DNA of 64,000 nucleotides from Hirundichthys speculiger (GCA_018398805.1 JAGFBZ010000865.1:1612001-1676000); one strand, 5' to 3'; counted from the stretch's first letter, positions 35,582 to 47,402 are shown. The notes: generated from the letters alone by a model not told the origin. Program-made: numbers and translations.

Positions 35582-35625
35582 CCCATCCATCCATCCATCC
35601 ATTATCTATGCCCGCTTAATCCCAT
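35582..35625 (+). repeat. 5' fragment of the common fish dispersed repeat
   Basis: CCATCCATCCATCCATTATC then TATGCCCGCTTAATCCCATG matches only the head of the repeat. A (CATC)n head is usual for it. Confidence 0.55.
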
Positions 35626-35821
35626 GCAAATGTTCCCATGTAAAAAAATATACTATGTCAACATTATCAAGAAAAATATGCATACATACATATGTCTTAT
35701 CAGAGATTACAAGCTGATTGATTGTTATAGACATGAGATAAACCATCAGATTTAAATAATGAGCATGAGCTATTTTATTTGAATGCAAACATACGTTTGT
35801 TTTATTTTTTTTGTTTTGTTC

Positions 35822-35852
35822 TGTATGTGTGTGTGTGTGTGTGCGTGTGTGT
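35822..35852. repeat. (GT)n microsatellite
   Basis: A GT run with one GC interruption, ending in GTATATA. Confidence 0.9.
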
Positions 35853-35973
35853 ATATAAAAACATAATAAAAATTCTGATTGTAGAGGGTCTTAGAATTAG
35901 GCAAAACTACAATCTCAAATAAAAAAAGCTTATGTTTCTGAAAATGCCATTATCTACTGAACATAAAGTAAGC

Positions 35974-36000
35974 AAAAAAAAAAAAAAAAAAAAAAAAAAA
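35974..36000. repeat. Poly-A tract
   Basis: About 27 A residues directly abutting the left side of a Tc1-family fragment. Confidence 0.85.
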
Positions 36001-36230
36001 TCAGGTGGGCAATACTAAGTACCCCCTTGCTGCTTCCATAAGATTTAAGAGAGGGTGTTGTAACAAGATGCTGCTAATCATCAGCTCTTGAAAAACTGAT
36101 CATTAGCAGGTGTTCAGTCTGCTATAAAAAAGGACACATTTTGAAAGTTTGCTTATCTGGAGAATTCAGGTGTGTGCTAACACAATGCCAGGAGGGAAAG
36201 ACATAAGCAATGATGTTAGAGGATTAAATG
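36001..36230 (+). mobile_element. Tc1-like family 2, copy A (5' end only)
   Basis: The 5' region AGTACCCCCTTGCTGCTTCC leads to an ATG at 36185 with MPGGKDISNDVRG, then similarity is lost. The leader and first codons match copies B (44455) and C (reverse, 49750). Only the leader and about 13 codons remain. Confidence 0.65.
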
Positions 36231-36234
36231 TAGG

Positions 36235-38455
36235 GGTGCTAACTTCTGCAGATGTTCCAATCAAAGTTTATATTTAGTCCAAGTGGTATGAGAGTTTCAG
36301 ATGACACATCCAACAGTGTTTTCTTCATTCCTCTTACCTCCTCTTGGAGAGAGAGTTACCTTTTCAATCCCAATATTTCCTTTCCTCAGCTTCACAGATA
36401 TGGGTCTCAATTTCACATTCAGCATAACTGTGTTTCTTCTTTGCCATTCTTTGTTATATCCAATGATTTGTATACCAATGTTTACCTGGCAAAAAAAAAC
36501 AAACAAAAAAAAAAAAACAGGTGCCCATAGTTTCAAAATGATTGAAAATTAAAAAAGAGAATCATGTGCTTACACAGCTTTATAAAGCTGGTGAAAAAGA
36601 AAACATATGCATATTTCTACCTTTGTGCCTATTAAGGTTTACAAATGAAACTACACAGTTTGACTTATTTTGTTTAATTCAGTTTTGATTACTCTTTGCA
36701 ATTGATTAGGGTTAGACAAAGTAACCGGCTGGTTAAGTTTACGTATTAAAAAGGTACTTTGGTTAGGTAAATGTCATGGCTTGGTTCAAAAGTGTTGCTA
36801 TCACAACAATGTTCTGAAATCTCTATTTTATAACAGACACAGAACATTGTGTTGACATGGAAGAGTCTTTTTTTTTTTACCGAAATACATCACAGGTTGT
36901 GTTAGGTGTTCTCACAGAAGCTCCGTTAAAATTGTTTTCATTGGAGGAACCTGTCTGGGAATTTCAGGATCGGTAAGAAGACGAGTTCCTAAAATCTTGA
37001 GCGGCAAAACCAAAGCAGTGAGGCAGAAACAAAAATAAAAAGGGGTTCAAGTGATTTGTACATCTTTCTGCTCGTGTCTTTTCATTCACAGTTATTAATA
37101 CATTGTTAAAAGTAAAAAGAATGAATGGAGGTTCTATATGATCAACTCTGAGGTCAAATGGAGAACGTGAGGAACAGAATGATGAGGAGTTTATCATGGA
37201 TATCTCAAAGGCCAGGGTTCCAGCTTATACCAGGTTTTCATCACTTCTATTACACATATACATCCCAGGGCCTTAAAATTGCCGTTGTGTGTCCGGAGGC
37301 AGAATTCACAGGAAGATTTTAGAAAATGCATCTGCAAGGACACAGAAGTCCTCTCAAGGTCCAAACCTTTGATCCTTAAGAGACCCCCGCCTTTCTTTTG
37401 CCCCTTAGGTACTGGCATCAGTGTAATTGAAGATCATTACCAACCCACAATACAACCCTCTCAGCGACTGTCTCCATAATGGAAATAAATTGTGGGGTGC
37501 AGAGCAGCACAAAACAGCAGAAAATGGAAGCCAAGAGGTAGAAGGAGCAAGGGATATACTCCAAATTGAAATGAAGTGGAAATATCCCGTCCATGGTGCT
37601 ATTGGTTAGCCAAGGAGCCGAAACGAGTAAGATTACTGGCTTACATTTGTAGCATCTCAGTGTTTTTGTTTTGTTTCGCTGAAGTGGGGTGGTAAGGGAG
37701 GGGGGCGTGGGGTGTGTGTGTGGGGGGTGCACTTCAAAAGAATTTGTAACAAACCTAATTCATCTGAAGCGTAGGATGAGCTGGTAAGAAAGATGAAAGA
37801 TGAAAGTGAGTTGGCATGGAAACAGAAAGCACATCACTCCTTGCTGGCACACAAAAGGGCTGCCTGTGTTGCATGTTGTATATCTGCGGGAAAGGATCCA
37901 GAGAGGCTTTAAGTGCTATCATGACCTTACTAACAAAATTAGCCAATTATGACTAACTAGGGTGCTCAAATTCTAGTTTTTATTAGGCCATGTTTATCAT
38001 GTTTTTCTCTATTTTTTAATCAGGAGCAAAGAATCAATATTTGCATTATAAATTTCTGTATATATATATTTTTTTTTTTTCCACACTTGTTATGTTGGAT
38101 TGTTGCTAATCAGCTGCTGATCAAGAATTAATCCAAGATTGAAAAAAAAAAAACAAAAAAAAAAACAAAAAACGTTAAACCAGCCTGATTCAACAGCAGT
38201 TACATTGGTCCATATCACAAAATGTTTCAATTTTACAATAAAGGCTCAACAATTTAATAATCTGTACTGAAACCAGATACTCCACAAGAAACACGCTGCC
38301 CGTGTTTACTGTTAGTATAATGTATGTCCCTGTAAAGGAAAATCTACAACACCATATCAGAAAAATGTAGAGCAATATAGGAAATACAAACTTTTTTTTT
38401 TTTACAGGCAGTGATTTTTCACATCTTCTTAGATTTGTTTCAGTGTCTTTGCTGA
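36235..38455. other. Noncoding stretch
   Basis: Poly-A/T tracts at 36487-36518, 38069-38080 and 38140-38172. A G-rich strip lies at 37683-37729. No gene or complete element recognised. Confidence 0.4.
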
Positions 38456-38456
38456 C

Positions 38457-39390
38457 AGTATGAAGCCAAGGTATTTCATGGTCTTTCATGATCCTTTCAT
38501 TTCATTTGTTAGTGCACTTCTGTTTCTGTATTTCACACATCCTGAAGAAGTTGGAACAGTAAGGCTTTTATCACCTTGTAATGTTGCCATTCCTTCTCAA
38601 AACACCCAAAAGTCCTTCTGGCATCGAGGTTATCAAGTGATGAAACGCTTCACTTGTTGTTTTGTTCCATTTTTCCTGGAAACGTCTCATTTGTGCAACA
38701 GTGCGTTGTTGACACATTTTCCGTTTCAAAATTCTCAGCACATTCTCTGTTGGGAAGAGATCAGGACTGGAGGCAGACCAGTCCAGTATCCGTACCCTTC
38801 CTTCTTAATCTATGCTTCTGTTATGCGTGCAGAACGTGGTTTTGCGTTTTCTTGCTGAATAATGCATCAGTGTCCCTGGAAGAGATGAGTGCAGCATATG
38901 TTGCTCTAAAATCTCAATATACTTTTCTCTTTTTCATTAATGGAGCCATCAAAGAAATGTAAATGTTTTTTTAACCTTCTGTGGTGAATGCTATACAAAC
39001 ACAGAGCCTGGCTTTTGGACTTGTTGAAGATAAGTCGAGATGCGTTATTTTTCTTTGGTCTTGAGTAGGCTACATGGCACACATTTCATCTAAAAAAGAT
39101 CTGGAGTACTGATCTCTGTCCAACCACAATATACTGTATGATTTAACTGTATATCCCAGATGCCTTCGAGCCCAGAGAAATCAATGCCATCTCAGGATAA
39201 GCTTAACACAAAGGTTTTTTTTTTTTTTTGCACAGTAATTTTAAAGTGTGATTTGTGCATGTAGCTCCACATTTATTGTTTGACAAAGTTTTCCAGCAGT
39301 AACCTCTTGCCCATATGGTTGTAAAATCTTTTTATCAATGTCAGTTCTTAATGCAATACCATCTGAGAAGATCACAGGTGTTCAGTTTCA
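38457..39390 (-). mobile_element. Remnant of an abundant fish DNA-transposon-like repeat
   Basis: Over about 930 bases the plus strand carries blocks I associate with a very common teleost repeat. They include CATGAAGCCAAGGTATTTCA-like text, GGAGGCAGACCAGTCCAGTA, GCAGAACGTGGTTTTGCGTT, AGCATATGTTGCTCTAAAAT and GAGCCTGGCTTTTGGAC. Read on the minus strand, short protein-like runs appear (STYLQQVQKPGSV; WSASSPDLFPTENV), the latter resembling the SPDLNPIEN block of Tc1/IS630-type transposases. It is heavily broken by stops and frameshifts. The superfamily is not certain. Confidence 0.5.
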
Positions 39391-39641
39391 CCTGTTGATT
39401 TCATCCATTAAAAAAAAAAAAAACAGTTTTCTATGTTTGTCTTCTACCTCTTCTGTAGCATTAAACTGCCCTAATCTAAATTTCTTGGGAATGTGTTGGA
39501 GTCCTGAAATGTAAAAAAAAAAAAAAAAAAGAATGTATAAAAACAAATGAAATGAAGGTGAGAAGAGAAAACATGAAAAATTGTGGATTGATACTGTCTG
39601 CAAAGAAATAAAAATCAAAGGTCTCAACTTTTTCTAAATTT

Positions 39642-39704
39642 AGGGTTGTCTCTAGGCACAGAGACCCAGAGTATGACGCCCGAGAAAATATAATTAACTA
39701 AAAT
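39642..39704 (-). mobile_element. LINE 3' fragment, left part of a split copy
   Basis: TCTAGGCACAGAGACCCAGA, GTATGACGCCCGAG is the reverse of the tail-proximal part of the 24948-25765 LINE family. The family resumes at 40351 after unrelated sequence. Confidence 0.6.
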
Positions 39705-40350
39705 TGAGGGCTGGGCAACGATTAAAATTTTTGATCGTGATTAATCGCATGATTTCCCTGATTAATCACAATTAATCACATTGTATACGCAAAATCAAAT
39801 AATGAATTCAAAAGTAGTGTAAAATGCACTTTTATTTAAATGTTCTGCTGCCATATGAACTAAAGTGCTTTAACATAACACTTTTAACATCAGAACTTGC
39901 CAGTAACACATATTTAGTGTAAATCTCATCTTAAAAAATGTCAAATAAAATAAAGCTTATTGCCACTGCCAGGGCATTTATGTCATCCTGTTTTTATAAA
40001 AAAAAAAAAAAAAAAGTCTACAAACAAAATCCAACAAAATGATTGTGGCTCAGCACAGTCAGAACATTAAAACAGGCAATTTCTGAGGTAACAGCAGAAA
40101 CTTTGAACGGGGAGTTCAACTTGTCAGTTGTTACAAATAACCTTGTTTCTGTCAAATCCTCCGTCTGGGAGAACTTTAAAATAAAAATGTCCATGTTAAA
40201 GTTCTGTAACTTTACTAATCGGTGTATCATTCGTTCTTTCCATTTTCAATTGTCAATCAAAAATACAAAAAAAAAAAAAGTGACATTTTATTACGATTTT
40301 TCATTTTTTAATCTATCACAAAAAAAAAAACCGGTAAAGAAAGAAAAAAA
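39705..40350. mobile_element. Insertion with one hAT-like terminus
   Basis: Begins GGGCTGGGCAACGATTAAAA, followed by repeated GTGATTAATCGCAT-type words, a terminal pattern I associate with vertebrate hAT elements. No matching right terminus or 8-bp duplication was found before the LINE resumes, so it is probably truncated. The interior is AT-rich and has A tracts near 40000, 40270 and 40320. Confidence 0.4.
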
Positions 40351-40500
40351 CAGGGGAGACAGGACAGAGAGAGGAGAGCACACAAAAGACTGATTGAAAT
40401 GACTACATAAACATAAACAGATGCAGGCAGCAGCACTGAAGTGAGATGATCAGAGGACTAGGTCGCTGGTCACCACGCCAGCCGGCACCCCGAAGATATG
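40351..40500 (-). mobile_element. LINE 3' fragment, right part of a split copy
   Basis: AGGACAGAGAGAGGAGAGCA, then CATAAACAGATGCAGGCAGC and CACGCCAGCCGGCACCCCGA match the reverse of 25383-25500 in the intact family member and 58560-58760 in the other minus-strand copy. Confidence 0.65.
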
Positions 40501-40509
40501 GATGTCAGG

Positions 40510-40712
40510 TTATTTGCTGGTTCTAAATTGTCCGTAGGAGTGATTGTGAGTGTGCATGGTTGTCCGTCTACACGTGGCCCTGCTATGGACTGGTGACCTG
40601 TCCAGGGTGTACCCCTGCCTTTCACCTGTACAGAGCTGGGATAGGCTCCAGGAGATTCCCATGATCCTGCATGGGATTAAGCAGGCATAGATAATGGATG
40701 GATGGATGGATG
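40510..40712 (-). repeat. Common fish dispersed repeat, reverse copy
   Basis: GGACTGGTGACCTGTCCAGG, GTGTACCCCTGCCTTTCACC, GCTGGGATAGGCTCCAG and a (GGAT)n end are the reverse of the first ~200 bases of the 21440-21785 repeat. Confidence 0.75.
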
Positions 40713-40724
40713 AATGTTCTCGAT

Positions 40725-40870
40725 GTTTATTTCAGCTGCAAAGTTGCACATTTCAACATGGAGGTCAATGGAGAATGACTCCCTTGTGGACTCAACCCCC
40801 AGTGGTCAGCTGAAGAACTGCAACTAAGTCTCTGTCCTGGTTGGCGTCAAACTAGTGAGGGTGATGTAGC
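40725..40870. repeat. Dispersed repeat shared with 31785-31920
   Basis: CAAAGTTGCACATTTCAACA then TGGAGGTCAATGGAGAATGA and CCCCCAGTGGTCAGCTGAAG. It is typical of a fish dispersed repeat of uncertain class. Confidence 0.5.
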
Positions 40871-41333
40871 CCCTTGATTCAGATCGATGACCTTAATACG
40901 AAATTATTGAGCTCTACCCTCTGTCTGAAAGGAGTATCTGATTAATTTTATGTGTAACATCCCTGACTGTGTATGACTGCATACTCGATACATGACAGTG
41001 TACATGTTTGACACTGCTGATCTGGATTATTATCGGTAGGATTAGAGCTGCATGTTTTGTTTGCCTTTTCGACTCATAGACTGCGAGACAACTCGATGTA
41101 ACTTGTAGGTTTTCTTGAGAGTCTGGACAAAAACAGCTAATTCTGTCTTTTCTCTTTCTTTCTGTCAACCTCTGGCTCCCTCCACCTCTTCATGTTATAG
41201 CGCATGCAGGTTATGTATTATTTGGAAAGCAATTAAAGACCATATAACTTCATTTTTTTCTCTCATTTGATCTCAGTCAGGGGAATTCCACATGTTGCTA
41301 CTGCACAGACCTCCAGTGCTGCCTTTCTTGTCA

Positions 41334-41366
<33 letters not shown>

Positions 41367-44300
41367 ATAATTCGTATGTGCATCCATATGCATTTGAGAA
41401 CATAAAAAAAAGGAACAGAATACAAGCGAAAAGTAAAGTTCTTCGAGAGAAAGTTTTTTCTGCAAACTACATCAGCACGGGAAAACACAGTTCAAGTAAA
41501 CCCCCTCCCCCTTTCCCTCCCCCAAAAAAGAAGCAAAAACAAATAAAACAAAACAATAAAGCAGACAGTCATTTCCCGAAAAGCAAACATTGTACAAAAC
41601 TGTTGCCCCCAAACATTTGTGGTCAGACCATTTGAAACAAAGCGAGCTTCTAAACAGGTAAACCACCAGGACACCATGTTTACCTTTTTATGTTCTCTCT
41701 GTGCAGAGGAGTTTGATCTTTTTCTCCTGTATATCCCGCAGTGTGACAAACACAATACTGTGTCTCACAGCTTCAAAGGCCCATCGGTGACAGGTTCAGG
41801 GGAGAAAGATCAAATATTCATTTCTAAGACACATAATGGAAATTTAAATGAAACACAGCAAAAAGAGAAAAATAACAGCTTGTGTAACCTGTGACAGAGA
41901 CCCACTGGAGAGGAAAAACCTTTAGGCTCTCCTTTGTGTTTTATTTTCTAATATTGCTCAGTGTGGTAACTTTCCCTTTTCTGAAAATTTGCTTGCACAG
42001 GGCTTTTAACTTAAGCATTAGTTCTGTTTTTTTTTTTGACAGAGAACAACCTAGAGAGACTTCAAATCAAATTTTAATTATTACTTCCATCTAAAACCAT
42101 TTTTCAGTCCATAATGAAACCTTTGGGTGTCTTCCTCCGCACGCATGCCAACTTTTGGTGTTGAAAGATCGTAGATTTGTTTTGCTTTTAATTAAAACTT
42201 TGCAGTTTGCCGCTTGTTATGGCACCAAATGTTCTCGTCACATCATCACATTAGCAGGCAAACCTCTCTCGGCTCACACCATCAACAAAATATCCCTCTG
42301 GGCTTCCACTGCCCGCCCAGCAAGGAGCTAATTGAAATAAACTGCATTAATACGACATGCTGTACGTCCTTACGAGCCGAGGGGAACATCGCTCTCTAAT
42401 GCCCTCATGTTTATGATTATAGGGGATATCGATTCCTGCACTTGAAAAAGATCTGCATTTTATCATATCATCCAAACAGCTCTCTTAAGGTCGCTTGTTT
42501 ACAGCTAAACCCGTCTAAACCGTAAACACAGATAACAAACATGCTTGCAAAAATTCCCACAGCAATTTGGATATCATCCGCAGCAAATAGTCTTTTTTTT
42601 CTTTTTTTTTTTAAACTTTTTTTTTTACGGTGCACTTGCAAAGCGTCTCTCGTCTCAGAGGCAGACGGGTTGTCAGCTTAAATCTGGGAGGCCTGCAGAC
42701 CAATTGCAAACTGGGTGCTTCATCAATATGACAACAATAACAATGGGTCTGACCTTGTGAAGCCTCCAAAGCCAAACTTCACAGAGGGAAGAGAAGCTCC
42801 CTCCACTTCTGTCAAGTGTGTGAAGAGGTGGAGGGCTTTAGTGGATTATGGTGATCCCTGCCTGGCTGGCACAAGAGAAGGGAGCGTCTGCACTTAAAGT
42901 CTGGATCTAAGGTGAACCTATCTCCATCGCTGTTTTGCTGTTGTCACTTTCTGTGGAACTTTAGGTTACGCGTGAGCATCAGCAGCCACAGATAGGCTGA
43001 AAATACTTGATGCACATTGTTAAGAAAGTTACAGTGACGCGAAGGCGAGCAATACAAAAGCGTCTTTTTGCCGCAACATCACCCTTCCTCTTCCCTCCGC
43101 TGCACCGCATCACTTCCTCTCCCCGCTTACATTATGTGTATGAATGGCTGCATCTTAAATATGAGTGGGTGCTCCAGCAGTGGGGAAAACGGAAGGGAGA
43201 CCAGCCGGCACATGTTGAAAGGGATGGCTGCTCTTTAATGTGGCTCCAGCTCGGGAGTCTTGGGCCTAATGAGGTGCTGTGGAGCTCTGCTGTTCCATCT
43301 CCTACTGCCTGCACACCAACAGTACATACTGCCATTGCTGCGCCATTCGGGATCATTAAGAAGATGCGCGCAAATTCCTCCAGGGATCTAAAAAGAAATG
43401 GGGAACGAACCCAAACAGGCCTCCAGATTGGCACGTGAGTTTGAGTGAGGTGAGAACTATGCTGCAGTTGCCAGCAGCTGCGTCGCTCATTCAGCACACA
43501 GATACATTCACACAGAACGTATGCATCACTGTTCACCACTCGACATTATAGCATGAATATCACCTGACTTTTAGTCTGCAGAGACAGACCTGAGAATGAG
43601 ACATGATTAATCTGAGAAAATCACTCATCTGCAGTTAATGTAGGACCATGCATGGTTCTATTCATATTTTATATATTACTGGCATATAATATATACATAC
43701 ATGTAATATATAGATGTAAAATATATTTATAGATTATATAAATATATATATATATTTATAAACTCTTTTGCATTACTTGACATATCACTGGGATACAGAA
43801 TAGTTTGTTAAAATTGCTTCCCTGATTTATAACCAATATAATCTGTAAAAGCCATGCTACTGAAGAACAAAATACACCAAAAACATAAATAAATTAAATT
43901 AAATATTGTGAATCCCTCCTGTTTTTTCTCTCTTTCTTTTTTGGGTGTATTCGTGGCGACAGACTTGTCACCCTGGAAACCCAATAAAATGGGAAACGTA
44001 GCTTTCTAACATGCATAGACTGTGTAAAAGACTTGATTGTTTCCCAAACCCAGACAAGTAGTTTTGTTGCCTGCAATTAATCAAACAGAGGCTGAAATTT
44101 AACAGCAATTTAAAATGTAAGTAAATACTTTTTTTTAAAAAAAAAAAAAAGAGGGGGGAAAATAACTAAATAAAAAGAAAATCTACAAAAAAATAAGATC
44201 AAAATAACTGTTTCCATAGGCCTAAAAAAATCACACAAACAAGAAAACCTATGAAAAATACATTCAAGAAATCGCTGAAAAGTTAAAAGGAAAACCATGA

Positions 44301-44450
44301 AAAGAACCCCTTTTTTCTGTTTCAAGGATTTTATGAATCAGGACAACCTTACCAGGTTTTAAAATTGATCAAACACAGCCTCAGATGAAAAACAGCATGA
44401 CGTATTACATAGTCTCATGGTTTATTGGACAAGAACTAAGCCAAAATGCA
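40871..44450. other. Noncoding stretch with conserved-looking higher-complexity blocks
   Basis: (CA)n at about 41334-41366. Blocks at 42110-42420 and 42630-43440 have balanced base composition, few low-complexity tracts and AT-core motifs such as GGAGCTAATTGAAATAAACT and ACAACAATAACAATGGG (a SOX-type AACAATGG word). They resemble developmental conserved noncoding elements, which is only an impression without alignment. The overlapping 143- and 135-codon frames at 43007-43539 have no domain. Confidence 0.3.
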
Positions 44451-44454
44451 AAAA

Positions 44455-45209
44455 CACTGTGTGAAAACCTAAATACACATTATTCTTTCTATAGGAAGTG
44501 AAATTTCCATAGGAAGAGGGTAAGTAGCAGCCAGGTGTTGCTAATAAAGTGTGAATACGACTATAAAAGCAGGGGGTTTGGCGGTTTCCTGCTCTGGAGC
44601 ATTCAGGTGTGTGTGAACACAATGCCAAGAGGCAAAGCCATCAGCACTGATCTTGAAGAAGCAATTGTTGCTGTCAATCAATCCAGGAAGGGTCATCAGG
44701 TCATTATCAAACAATTTGTCCATCAGACGACAGTGAAAAACTTTATTTGCAAGCGGTAATATACACAAGACAGTTGCCAGTTAATTCAGCAGAAGGTCAG
44801 ACCATGTAATGCTCAGAGAAATAGTAGAATACCAAAGAGCTACATCTGAGACTCTGCTGGCTTCAGATATTATTTAAAATGTTAAAGTCATACAGTAACA
44901 TTTGAAAAAAAATAGACAGCACAAGTATGGCTTGTTTGGAGAAAGCCTCTACTCTCTAGAAAAAAAAAGAGAAAAAGAACTAAGCATGGTAGCGTGATTT
45001 TGGTTTGCAAAGTGCATTTTCAACAAATGACTTCCATCTTTTGAAAAGATAAAAATTGGAGATGTTTGGCCAAAATATGAAGCATCACATTTAATGAAAA
45101 CCAAATACAATCTATCAGGCTTCTAGCACAGTGGTGGAGGTGTTATGATTTGAACCTATTTTGCTACAGTACCTGGGCTCTAAAAAATAAACTGGTCTGT
45201 ATACCAAAG
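44455..45209 (+). mobile_element. Tc1-like family 2, copy B, 5' part of transposase
   Basis: An ATG at 44621 gives MPRGKAISTDLEEAIVAVNQ, the usual start of this Tc1-like group. The frame runs about 46 codons to a stop, then continues in broken frames with NFICKR, a STSMACLEKAS-type run and tgatttTGGTTTGCAAAGTG-like pieces. It is interrupted at a TA (45210-45211) by a mariner-type miniature element and resumes at 45950. Confidence 0.75.
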
Positions 45210-45211
45210 TA

Positions 45212-45947
45212 CAGTGGTACCTCTACTTACGAACGTCTCTACATACGAAATTTTTAGATTATAAAACACCTCAGTGGGAAAATATTGCCTCTAGTTACAA
45301 AAGAAATTTCAGGATATGAAAGTCAAAAATACAGTACGCGCTGCTACTTGCAGCTCCCAGAGTTTACCAAACGTAAGTAAACATACTTGTCGGCTCCTGA
45401 ATCTCGGTTTGAAAGTGGTGCGTCCGAGCTGCTCTGCCCATTGGCTATCGCTTAGCATCTTCCTGGCATCCCATTGGTTAGGAGGGCCCCTTGTCTGTAT
45501 GAGTGTAACCCAGCAACCCAGGTAAACTGAACAATTTTTACCTCCGCCAAGGAGGTTATATTTTTGCCGGCGTTTATCTGTCTGTCTGTCTGTGTTCAAG
45601 ATAACTCAAAAAGTTATGGATGGATTTTGATTAAAGTTTCAGGAGTTGTCAGGAAATGTGAAAAGGAAGAACTGATTTCATTTTGGGTGTGATCCAGAAG
45701 AAATCCTGCATTCTGGATCACTTTCAAATTTTCGATAATTGTTGCGCTTGGTGGAGGTCTCCAAGTGCTTTTCTAGTTCTAACATGTATTTCTTATAGGT
45801 TTTTAATGTCATTTAATGTATTATTTATAATTTATAAAAAAAAAAATTATGTTCGAATTTTGGGGGGCTTGGAATGGATTAGGGCAAAGTTTCAGGTTAC
45901 GAAACTACTTCCAGAACCAATTAATTTTGTAAGTAGAGGTACCACTG
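45212..45947. mobile_element. Mariner-type miniature element inserted in Tc1 copy B
   Basis: Perfect 19-bp terminal inverted repeats CAGTGGTACCTCTACTTAC (45212-45230 and the reverse at 45929-45947) are flanked by TA on each side (45210-45211, 45948-45949), as Tc1/mariner transposases produce. At 736 bp it lacks a transposase. About 45540-45780 is a different repeat with a (TCTG)n stretch, so the miniature element has itself been invaded. Removing it rejoins the transposase frame YQS-ILKSDARPSVGQLN, which fixes the insertion order. Confidence 0.85.
45540..45780 (+). repeat. Nested repeat inside the mariner-type element
   Basis: Begins ACCTCCGCCAAGGAGGTTAT, carries (TCTG)n at 45577-45596, then AGATAACTCAAAAAGTTATG and GGATCACTTTCAAATTTTC, and ends GGTGGAGGTCTCCAAGTGCT then TTTCTAGTTC. 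I recall similar text as a dispersed repeat in several animal genomes but cannot name its class. Confidence 0.5.
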
Positions 45948-45949
45948 TA

Positions 45950-46331
45950 TTCTGAAGTCAGACGCGAGGCCATCTGTTGGACAGCTGAACCGTGGATTCC
46001 CGCATACGTGTTGCATCCGTCGTCTGCATCCATCCCCGGAGGCTTTAAATGGGATGACGTCATCCGCTGCCGAACTGAATTGTGGGTTCTATGCGTCGCA
46101 TCAACAGCGTTGTCTCCGTCAAAGGCTGGGAGATTTTTCAGCTTTTCCTGCTTCAGTGCATGAGTCGGCCAATCAAGTTGCAGCTACGCAGCCGGAGCAA
46201 GCCGGTGAAATGGCACAGAAGCAGGACTAAATCAAAGCATTCGGGTTATTTGTGTCATGAGCAGGAAGAAATTTGATTAGTTGTTTTTGGTATGACGAAC
46301 AAACTTCAACAACAATATATACACCCCCCCC

Positions 46332-46374
<43 letters not shown>

Positions 46375-46450
46375 ACTCCTGTGTAAAGCCACCATAAAGC
46401 TCAGCGAAAACTGAACTGTGCAACAGGACAATAATCCCAAACGTACCAGT
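45950..46450 (+). mobile_element. Tc1-like family 2, copy B, 3' part with a further interruption
   Basis: YQSILKSDARPSVGQLNRG continues directly from the sequence before 45210. After about 46010 unrelated sequence follows, CpG-richer and ending in a C10/(CA)n tract. At about 46425-46450 the transposase signature QDNNPKRTS reappears (the family has QDNDPKHTS, holding the second catalytic Asp). The Tc1 copy therefore carries at least two separate insertions. Confidence 0.6.
46324..46371. repeat. Poly-C and (CA)n microsatellite
   Basis: C10, a short spacer, then more than 30 bases of CA. Confidence 0.9.
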
Positions 46451-47350
46451 TGCGTAACCTTTACATTGCTGTTTAATGTTTAAGGTTTTGTCCTCAACAT
46501 CTTTCTTTGCATGGAATTAATTGATAAATTAATACAATGGAAAGATTCTGATATTTTTCAACTACAAACACGTGTCTAAGTTTATGAACAGGCAGAAAAC
46601 TAATGTGATTACATCTAATGTGTAAATGTGGTCCTTTTTAAAACATGTTTTATCATTTTGCCAAATTTTTTGATAGTCGTTTACATTGCTTTGAGACTTT
46701 TCCTGTGCTTTAAAAAAAAAAAAGTTGTGAAAGGGCTAATCAGTTTTCTTGCATTTCATAAGTCTAATAAGTAAATAATGAATTGCACCATTCGGTGAGC
46801 TCAGAATCAGCGGTACATAATAACGTCACAATATCTGATAACAGCAGTTCCAAACAACAACATCAAAGTGAAGACTGGAAAAAGCTACATTTCCTGAGTG
46901 AGGAATATCAGAGCAGTTATATTAATTGAGAGTGTGCCTTTATGTGTATGTGTGTGCATGCATGTGATGCTGCCGCTGCTGTGTGACAGTGGAACACGGC
47001 CCGATGAACAGGATGAATAATCCCCAACACCATCAAAGGCTCCTCAACTAGGGAGCTCAGGCCATGACAGCGGCACATACAGCGAATCTCCCAGCCTGTC
47101 TCGTACCCCCTGGGGACAGCGGAGGCCGAGGAGAAAAGGGAGAGAAATGGGAGAAATGGGGAAATGACAGGAGAAGAGCAGGCAAAAGAGCCGAAAGGGG
47201 AAATTGTAAAAGGCAGAGTAAAGTGGTGAAACGCAAAATGTAGAAGGCAGATGGTGGTTGTGGGGTAGATAAAGAAACTGCCGGAAGTTTAAGTTCATCA
47301 TTGTGTTCTTGTGGACGACTGAGGCAGAAAAACTGTTCATGAAAATGCAG
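46451..47350. other. Noncoding stretch
   Basis: No gene recognised. The first ~280 bases may be the worn 3' flank of the Tc1 copy. Confidence 0.35.
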
Positions 47351-47354
47351 TGTT

Positions 47355-47402
47355 TGGAGCCCATCCCAGCTGTTATTGGGTGAGAGGCAGGTTACACCAT
47401 GA
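47355..47402 (+). repeat. Fragment of the common fish dispersed repeat
   Basis: GGAGCCCATCCCAGCTGTTA then TTGGGTGAGAGGCAGG corresponds to an internal block of the 21440-21785 repeat. Confidence 0.5.

Noticed and set aside
35582..35606. Short tandem CATC units as a possible array
   Set aside because: It is the usual head of a fish dispersed repeat. There are no spacer-repeat units, so it is not CRISPR-like.
40800..40830. miR-22-like string CAGCTGAAGAACTGC
   Set aside because: It sits in a dispersed repeat, does not match the full mature sequence, and has no visible hairpin partner.
45310..45600. Open frames inside the mariner-type element
   Set aside because: No transposase motifs. They are incidental to a non-autonomous element and its nested repeat.
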